Assembly: GCA_958430865.1 (NCBI GenBank)
Contig: CAUDNR010001669.1
Coordinates: 32,613 to 96,612 of the forward strand
Origin: Entrophospora sp. SA101
Lineage: Eukaryota > Glomeromycota > Glomeromycetes > Entrophosporales > Entrophosporaceae
Direction of reading: 5' to 3'
Length of the DNA: 64,000 nucleotides
Both the position numbers and the translations under genes were made by a program. Position 1 is the stretch's first letter; every line of letters begins with the position of its first letter. Below, piece after piece: positions 57,747 through 64,000 of this stretch. Under the pieces are notes generated by a model. It saw only the letters and a list, made by a program, of their open reading frames with translations. It was not told the origin of the DNA and searched no databases.

Positions 57747-59909
57747 ATAAATTTCACAACGAAGCCCCACTTGAAAGAGGACCGGGAAAACTCTATTGTG
57801 TGTCACCGCCAAATCAAACAATCAAACATATAAATTCGAATTTTGTTTTTTATAATTATTATTATGCGTAGCAACATTTAACTATTGATGCGAATCAAAT
57901 ATGGCCTGACATTCAAAATTTTAATAGAATTCAAATTGGAATATGAGCGTAACATCTTATGAATTGCCTATCAAGTTTTCACGTGAAAAATATTGTTGAG
58001 ATATTGAAATATAAACTTTAATAGAAATATATTATCCAAAAATCCTGCATGCTTTGTCTTTTACCTTATTGATTGGTTTACATATTTTTTTACATTGGAT
58101 ATAGTAAACTGCTAAATTTTCTTTGTCCAAACACCAAGCTGCCTCAGCTTCTAATGCTCTTTCAAACTCTTGTCTTTCTATTTTATTAAGACTTTTACTA
58201 GAAAAAGGTCTGTTTTCAGGAAATTTTAGGAAAAAGTTGTTTTTGCATCATTTTCAGGTCTTTTGTCACACCAAAAGTTGCTATTTATGACATAATTAAT
58301 ATATTTTAAATCACAAAGACTCGACACATATTCATGTTTTCATTCCTCAATCCTCACAGACCATTATCAATATATTCCATGAGATTTTCTTTTTAACCAA
58401 CATGCTTCAATTCAAGGCTGGTTCTCCACAAAAAATTACAATTTTTACTCTGAATGTTTTTTAAAATTGCAACTTGATAATTGCTTCCAAATGAAATAGT
58501 TTTACCACGTTTGCAAATAACTTGTTTAGCACTGATAAATTCATGAAAATTAACAAATGAAGTAAGGAAGTTGTTTATTTTTTTTTACGAATTATAGTGA
58601 AACTAGTAACCTTTTTTCTATCATTATGTTTGCTGATCTTTTCTTCATGCGGGCAGTGACATTTTTAAATTTTAAAGTACTATTTTCGAATCATAGTGTT
58701 GGCGGTGACGTTCAATGGAGTTTTCCCGTCCTCTTGAAAGCTGGTAGTGGTTACACCAACTGCATACCTTATTTGTACGGAATTCATCAATGTCTTTGGC
58801 ATATCGTCCATGACTAAGAGCGAGCATTTTCACAGGTCCAGGTGTATTTCCTGCAGATACCATTGAGTTATTACTGAATTTCTGTCACATTCAGTAAGCC
58901 TTTTTCAAAACTTATATATTTCTCCCATCTTGGACGCTTTCATTTTTGTTGGTCATATAAACTCTAGACTCCGTTGAAGCTGTTGGAGACATAAATTTAG
59001 ATGTTGCTGGACTGTGCTAACTTTGGATGTCAGCATATTCTTGATCAATAACAGGATCATTGTCAAGCCATTCCTTTTTGTGACTTGTCTATTTTAATCA
59101 ATAATAATAATAGTTAATTAATGTAAATTTTTATTACAGAGATTAATTTATTTATAATAATTGTCACTGTCCTTTTATCCATAGCTTGGTAAAAATCTCT
59201 GTGATCTGGATTTGTCGTTTTATTTATGTTTCATCAATGATTCTTAATGAGAAGATGACAACTACTTGAGTTGCTTCTGGAGGTGCCATACTCGGGTTTT
59301 TAGTTTCGTTTGCATTTTTCTTCTAAAGCAATGTTTTGGAGCTTGTTTAAAACCATACTAACAAACATAATCAAATCTTCTCATATTTTTTCTTTAGAGA
59401 CATGAGAAGATAAAATGTCTCATTCATAAGTTAACGATTTGATCTTTGGCATCTTTGTACCAGTCAAGTTTTAAAGTGATAGGAGGACAGTGCTATCAAC
59501 ATAGGACCAGTGTTGAAATTTCGTTGTGTAACCAGTACAAATTTAGAAACTATCTCCAAAAATTAAAAGGTTGATTGGTGTGTAATGTTACACCCCCGCA
59601 TTCCCCGCACCGAATTTTCAACACTGCATAGGACGAAGATAACATTCAGAAAGCATGTTAAAGGGTCTATATGTGGATGTTTTTCAAAAGTACTCAAGAT
59701 TTCATTTTCATCAAGGGAGATAAATTTCCCATCTTGGTCTCATTAAATGAGAAGAGCATCTTATAATTATAGACTACCTTTTGAAGAAGATACCAAAGGT
59801 ATATGTTTTGTTTAAAATTTAAATGAATTCTTCTTGGATAGTAAAAGTTTTTTTTTGAAACCAATAACTCTTCATTTTTTTCTGAAGGGATCATTGGCCA
59901 ACCTAAACT
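57747..59909. other. Transposon debris (block C)
   Basis: Finger fragment 57747-57829, Cys-pair fragment 58032-58193, CCHH ORF 58672-58863 (minus), repeat arm 58656-58681, and the degenerate gene 59424-59909 with the hAT MITE. The 119 bases missing from block B are present here. Confidence 0.6.
59508..59626. mobile_element. hAT-type MITE, 119 bp (block C)
   Basis: Copy of 10224-10342 with CATAGGAC duplications at 59500-59507 and 59627-59634. From 59910 to 61139 only the repeat arm 60977-61002 is notable. Confidence 0.9.
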
Positions 59910-61139
59910 AAAAAATAAGTATTTATTTGATTTGTTTATTGTTAAAGAGTCAAAAATTAGATATGCTACTTAATTTATAAAATAACCAACAACGAAGAAT
60001 GTTTATTAAAATTTGTTGTAATATCATTTCCTTTTGCAGACTTGACTAATGTATTTATGTTTTGGCCAAATTACTCCCAAAAGTTGGGAAATTAGAGCTT
60101 TCTGAAAGCATTCGCAAGTTCTCAGTAGGCCAAGGCATGCTTCTTTAGAAAAGCTTTTAACAATATTTTCAAGAGTGAATTTACTGTTAAAAACAACTCA
60201 TCCAATTTCAATTCCATCCTTTCCTGGATGACTTACTCAACCATTGTTAGGTCAAGTGGATCCTTCCAAAGTTCTTAAAGTTACACCAGTATATTTCTGA
60301 ACTCTTGGTACTGGCCTAGAGTCCTACTTTATTATGATCAATCAAAAATGAAATCACTATGATAGTCACATGGTGTAGGATGATTGACCAAATATTTAGG
60401 CTGTGTGGAGTATCGTAATTAAAGGGACATTGGATGATGGAATTCTTAGAACATTTATCTTATCTATATATAATATTAGCCATATTACCTATTTTATGAT
60501 TTTGTTTATATTATCATTCAGCTGACATAAATATTTATATTTAGTATATAAAATCATGTAAAGGTCATGTTATTTGTAAAACTTCAAGAGTTATAAATAA
60601 GCTTGGAATTGTCCAGCTTAGAATAATTGTCTTAATAGTCTTAATTTTCATTAAATAAACTTTCTTTGTGAAAACCTTTTGATGAAAAAGTGCAAGTGCT
60701 TAATATTTAATTATTATTAATAATGTATCCAAGGGGATGATGCCTTTAGGACTTATGGATGTATATAAAATGTAGTGTATGGCTGGAGGATAAAACAGAG
60801 GAGACCTACCAGAATTTGTCTGCAATAATAAGGATGGTTAATGACCAACACTAATAATATAAAAGGGAAACTAGCTAGAGAAGTAAGATTTTAGGAATTG
60901 CTATTAACAAAGGTATTAGTAAAGAGGCTAGTGCCATAATAGCATTCATTGTGTCAAACTCAGACTGCACACTTGCAGTACCTTAAAATTTAAAAATGTC
61001 ACCACCCCCTTATATTCACATTAATAAGGAAGAAGGAAAGGTGACTGTGACACTATGGTGCAAAGCATCTGTAATCATTAATTGTGGTAGGAAAATTAAT
61101 TAAATCAGATACCATAATCAATATTATCAGATTTATTCA

Positions 61140-61985
61140 TGATTTTAAGGAATTATACAATTGGGGAAGGGAAAAATTTTTTTTTTGTTCATTCCCAACA
61201 GCACTAGTCAAACCTGCTCCAAAGGGGTAGAATTATTATTTTGCAAACCCCAGAAACCCAGAAATCAATTTTAAAAATTTTGTTTGTTGTCCAAACACAT
61301 TTTTTACTAAATAAACATGGAACCAAAAGCTTTTATCAAACCATAATGATTGCAAAGTACAGTACAAATCTGGCATAATTGTATAATGGTAGTTTCTTCT
61401 CCCAGTTGCATTTACTTCATTGAAAATTATTTCGTTGACAATCATTTGTCAACACCCATTTCATCAAAAGTTTGTCTCATTGAATGTTCATTTTGTTGAA
61501 TGTTCATTTCATCAAAAATTATTTCATCCTTGAGCCAGAGACTGAATGAGTTAGATGCAAGTTGATTTTAAGGAATTATACAATTGGGGAAGGGAAAAAT
61601 TTTTTTTTTGTTCATTCCCAACAGCACTAGTCAAACCTGCTCCAAAGGGGTAGAATTATTATTTTGCAAACCCCAGAAACCCAGAAATCAATTTTAAAAA
61701 TTTTGTTTGTTGTCCAAACACATTTTTTACTAAATAAACATGGAACCAAAAGCTTTTATCAAACCATAATGATTGCAAAGTACAGTACAAATCTGGCATA
61801 ATTGTATAATGGTAGTTTCTTCTCCCAGTTGCATTTACTTCATTGAAAATTATTTCGTTGACAATCATTTGTCAACACCCATTTCATCAAAAGTTTGTCT
61901 CATTGAATGTTCATTTTGTTGAATGTTCATTTCATCAAAAATTATTTCATCCTTGAGCCAGAGACTGAATGAGTTAGATGCAAGT
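61140..61985. repeat. 423-bp tandem duplication, private to block C
   Basis: Units 61140-61562 and 61563-61985 appear identical; A and D have one unit (A 11856-12278). The join AAGT|TGATTTT differs from AAGTAGTGTG, the single-unit continuation. It carries part of the TTTTGTCAA foldback. Confidence 0.95.
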
Positions 61986-62307
61986 AGTGTGGGAATTTAG
62001 TTAAGAAGTTAGGTGAGGAAAGCAGAGTGTGTGGGAAGTATGAGGAGAAATTTGTTTAATGAAGTTTTTTTTTGTGACAAAATAATTTTTGATGAAACAA
62101 ATTTTTGGCAAAATGAACATTTGACAAAATGAACTTTCAACAAAACAAACTTCCAACAAAATAACTGTTGACAAAATGATTATTGACAAAATGAATCAGA
62201 TCCTAAATTTCAATCAACATTTATAAAATAAATGATTTCAAATATTATTTATTAATTATTAAAGCCTTAATTTTTTTAATATTTTTTTTGCAAACAATAA
62301 CAATTAT

Positions 62308-62430
62308 TTATTTAATTTTATTGCTAAATATTATTACAATATCATTATCAATACCATAATTTTTATAAAAATTTACTAACTTTGAATTGTTTGGCAATTC
62401 TGTTAATATTTTATATATTTTGTTATGATC
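62308..62430 (-). pseudogene. 3' remnant of F-box/LRR-like gene (block C)
   Basis: Copy of 12601-12723; ends at the MITE. Confidence 0.45.
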
Positions 62431-62432
62431 TA

Positions 62433-62613
62433 CAGTGAACCCTCCCTAAGTGCATCCTCCCTAAATGCACGCACTATGTATACCCTCCATAAATGCACAG
62501 CCCATCTCATCCCCAAGCTTATAGAGAGCTTATAAAATCACCCTCCATAAATGCATGCTCACAAGAAATAGCACTATGTTCCCGAGGGGGGTGCACTTAT
62601 AGAGGGTTCACTG
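62433..62613. mobile_element. pogo-like MITE, 181 bp (block C)
   Basis: Same MITE as in A and D but lacking one 17-bp internal ACCCTCCATAAATGCAC unit and carrying single-base differences (CCCGAGG for CCTGAGG). TA at 62431-62432 and 62614-62615. Homology ends at its right edge. Confidence 0.85.
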
Positions 62614-62615
62614 TA

Positions 62616-63420
62616 GTTAGGTAGACAAATAAACAAACGATTAACTAAAGAATTAAAATAATTAATATTTCAGGCATTGCTTGTAAGGGTCCAACTTTAA
62701 AATTAATTATTTCTTCTTCTTTAATAATTTGTTTTTGTATAATTTAATAAAAACAAATTAATTTTCTTTTTTGTTTATTTTTTTTGGTTGGAAATTAAAC
62801 AGTAGGATTTAATTATCTATTTGGTTATCCGAGTGGTATAGAACTCAGAGGGTTTGTGTATTTGCTTTGGTATAAAGCAATTGTTTTGTTTGTTTTTCTT
62901 TACATTGGTTAACCAGTATAGTGTTAACAACAGGTTTTTACATTGGGTAACCAGTATAGTATTATAATTAACAATGGATTTTTGGGTTTTTATGTTGGGT
63001 AACCAGTGTAACATTAAAAAGTTATAATTTTTGGGTTTTGGTTAAACATAAACATTCTTGTTTTAGTTTAATTGTTTAAGTGTGTAAATGTAAGATGTTG
63101 GCAAAGTATTAAGAGTTGACAGTTATTACTGATCAACCACCTATACAAAGGGCTAACAGTTATTAACCATATTCATTATCACCATTGTCATTCATTGCAA
63201 ATGTATGGCTGACTTCAATTGACCAAAGAGAAGTAAAAGTAAACAAAATAGAAACCTTTGTTGCTTCATAGAAGGGCTGTCTTTATTGTAATTAATTGCT
63301 ATTTGTACCATAACATGCGCTTACAGATTCGCCAAAGCTTTCTAGGTACAAGAAAGAGGCAGTAAGTAAGACAATTGTAAATAAATTCATAAAATAAATT
63401 AATTGATGAGCAGTTTATAT
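62616..63420. other. Unique flank with a short degenerate tandem repeat
   Basis: At 62820-63040 four imperfect units contain TTGGKTAACCAGTRTARYRT spaced about 35-65 bases apart; the minus-strand 65-codon ORF over them is compositional. Nothing else is recognised. Confidence 0.5.
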
Positions 63421-64000
63421 TGTTACCGGAATTAGATTTGGAGGCTCTGTTGGCCGAAATTAACTAATTCCGCAATTCTTAATTTTTATTATTATTTTAT
63501 TTTAGTTATTTCTATTTTTATTAATATTAATTTAGTATTATTTTATCTGTATTACATCTATTTTCGTAATATGTTTTATTTTTTATTTTTATTTCTATAA
63601 TGTCATAATTTATTTAACTTTATTAAGGAAGAATCATCTTTCCAATATTTCAATTTTGAAATATTGGTGCAATTTTGAAATATTATTACAATATTGGAAT
63701 AACTTTTCAATATTGAACAGAAATTTCAATTTGAAATATTAGAATTACTAATTAATTAAATTGTATATAAGGAGCTTGAATTCAATGTACTTGAAAAGTA
63801 ACTTTCTGATAAGTTAATTAGTTTTGACTAAGAAAAACTAAATAATAAAATAATAATTATTTTATTTGATTTAAAACTTTTATCTTCTTTAAACAAAATT
63901 ATTTGCTAATCCAAAATCAATTTGTTGATAACCTATTCATTCTGATCCACACATAAACAAAAATAATTGTTATCACCCATTAAAACATGCTCTCCCAAAT
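63421..64000. mobile_element. Possible LTR start, runs off window
   Basis: Begins TGTTACCGGAATTA, contains GGCTCTGTTGGCCGAAATTA, a TATA-like TGTATATAAGGAG at about 63762 and A/T-rich polyadenylation-like sequence downstream, as in LTRs. No internal region, primer-binding site or second LTR is visible, so this is tentative. Confidence 0.3.

Noticed and set aside
62817..63014. 65-codon minus-strand ORF
   Set aside because: Built from the degenerate TTGGKTAACCAGT repeat.

Overview
This window is a eukaryotic, very AT-rich, intron-dense piece of a fungal nuclear genome. Short GT-AG introns, a decayed leucine-rich-repeat protein of the F-box/LRR type, many short DNA transposon relics and a minor-spliceosome intron fit an early-diverging fungus. 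An arbuscular mycorrhizal fungus (Glomeromycotina) is my best guess; this is inference, as no rRNA or species marker is present. I found no tRNA, rRNA or CRISPR array.

Three ordinary genes are clear and could be assembled exon by exon with consistent phases. PSMA3 (20S proteasome subunit alpha-7, yeast Pre10) has 8 exons and 249 aa. VAC14 (HEAT-repeat scaffold of the PIKfyve/Fab1 lipid kinase complex) has 12 exons and 864 aa. SNW1/PRP45 (spliceosomal SKIP protein) has 10 exons and 543 aa. They are unrelated housekeeping genes and form no pathway.

The striking property is layout. A block holding PSMA3, VAC14 and about 5 kb of transposon debris occurs four times: A at 1-12925 (left end off the window), B at 24254-36845 (cut by a 1000-N gap), D at 38746-46759 (inverted, lacking PSMA3 and the 3' part of VAC14), and C at 46756-62615. 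Order and orientation are A>, unique DNA with SNW1, B>, gap, F-box/LRR pseudogene, <D, C>. Conversions: B = A + 26782 (up to A 9772); D = 51671 - A; C = A + 49284 (up to about A 12278), then A + 49707. Copies look nearly base-identical but carry private changes: a 119-bp deletion in B, a 423-bp tandem duplication in C and a 17-bp loss in a MITE in C. Copies A, C and D all run out at the outer edge of the same TA-flanked pogo-like MITE, and then continue into three different flanks.

The unique stretch 12926-24253 holds a truncated unknown gene, a hAT transposase relic with its terminus, inverted arrays of an ATTCGAAT-type satellite, an 814-bp TIR element, and SNW1. After the gap, 37846-39070 is an F-box/LRR-like pseudogene carrying three different MITEs, each with its own target-site duplication. 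The right end (62616-64000) is repeat-rich and may contain the start of an LTR.

The most notable biological signal is an AT-AC (U12-type) intron in VAC14 with a full consensus 5' splice site and branch site, present in all four copies. The segmental copies themselves may be real recent duplication or uncollapsed or mis-joined assembly; sequence alone cannot decide.
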